Shown here: positions 63,875-64,000 of the stretch, one piece after another
Position numbering within the stretch: the first letter of the stretch is position 1
How the letters are laid out: every line of letters begins with the position of its first letter
From: Paenisporosarcina sp. FSL H8-0542
GTDB lineage: Bacteria; Bacillota; Bacilli; Bacillales_A; Planococcaceae
Assembly: GCF_038632915.1 (NCBI RefSeq)
Contig: NZ_CP152050.1
Location: forward strand, 879,501-943,500
DNA length: 64,000 nucleotides
Direction of reading: 5' to 3'
Program-made: the position numbers and the translations under genes
Notes under the pieces: model-generated
Database searches by the model: none
The model's input: the letters and a program-made list of their open reading frames with translations, nothing else
Told to the model about the DNA's origin: nothing

Positions 63875-64000
<126 letters not shown>

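Overview
The window looks like a chromosome segment from a low-GC, endospore-forming Bacillales. A Planococcaceae-type organism (Sporosarcina, Paenisporosarcina or a relative) is my best guess; this rests on gene order and protein character, and the genus is not resolved. Gene order repeatedly matches Bacillus subtilis, but the window joins blocks that lie far apart there. I saw no rRNA or tRNA gene, no CRISPR array and no insertion sequence.

Layout. 1-4.2 kb: the end of a LiaFSR cell-envelope stress system, an SRPBCC protein, a DUF2642 protein and a manganese catalase. 4.2-13.5 kb: a heme block (hmoB divergent from hemE-hemH-hemY, then yhgD-yhgE). It is interrupted at 8.6-10.6 kb by reverse-strand sugar-nucleotide epimerase genes, one of them an internally deleted remnant. 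13.5-21.3 kb: yhfH, lplJ and lcfB, with a Bce-type antimicrobial-peptide sensing and detoxification module (regulator, kinase, ATPase, permease) placed between lplJ and lcfB and bordered by intergenic repeats. 21.3-26 kb: nadB-nadC-nadA divergent from nifS. 26-30.4 kb: an accessory region with two paralogous helix-turn-helix/TPR regulators of the PlcR/NprR (RRNPP) type. One is translationally coupled to a previously uncalled 46-codon gene for a secreted propeptide. This is the most interesting find in the window. 30.5-44.6 kb: yhfW, an S9 peptidase, the yrrT-luxS-mccA-mccB methionine-to-cysteine operon, a flavoprotein, an enoyl-CoA hydratase, an AarF/UbiB kinase, a YhjD-like protein, comK and an IDEAL-domain protein. 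44.7-64 kb: uvrB-uvrA, yvlB, a small amidase, hprK-lgt-yvoD-ppaX-yvoF, the compact hisZGDBHAFI operon, yvcD and the start of trxB.

How the parts work together. Most genes are housekeeping: heme, NAD, cysteine and histidine synthesis, lipoylation, lipoprotein maturation, nucleotide excision repair and carbon-catabolite control. Several regulatory circuits can be read from the DNA. A matched pair of 26-bp sites precedes yhgD and yhgE. A FadR-like box lies just downstream of the lcfB promoter. A TGTCTTGACA palindrome lies between nadB and nifS. A CymR-like site precedes yrrT. A TTGGGAAA motif is shared by the promoter regions of the two RRNPP regulators. Intergenic repeats occur as a 30-bp unit shared by two distant loci and as two families with 21-bp spacing.

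All functional calls come from reading translated sequence and remembered family features; no database search was run.
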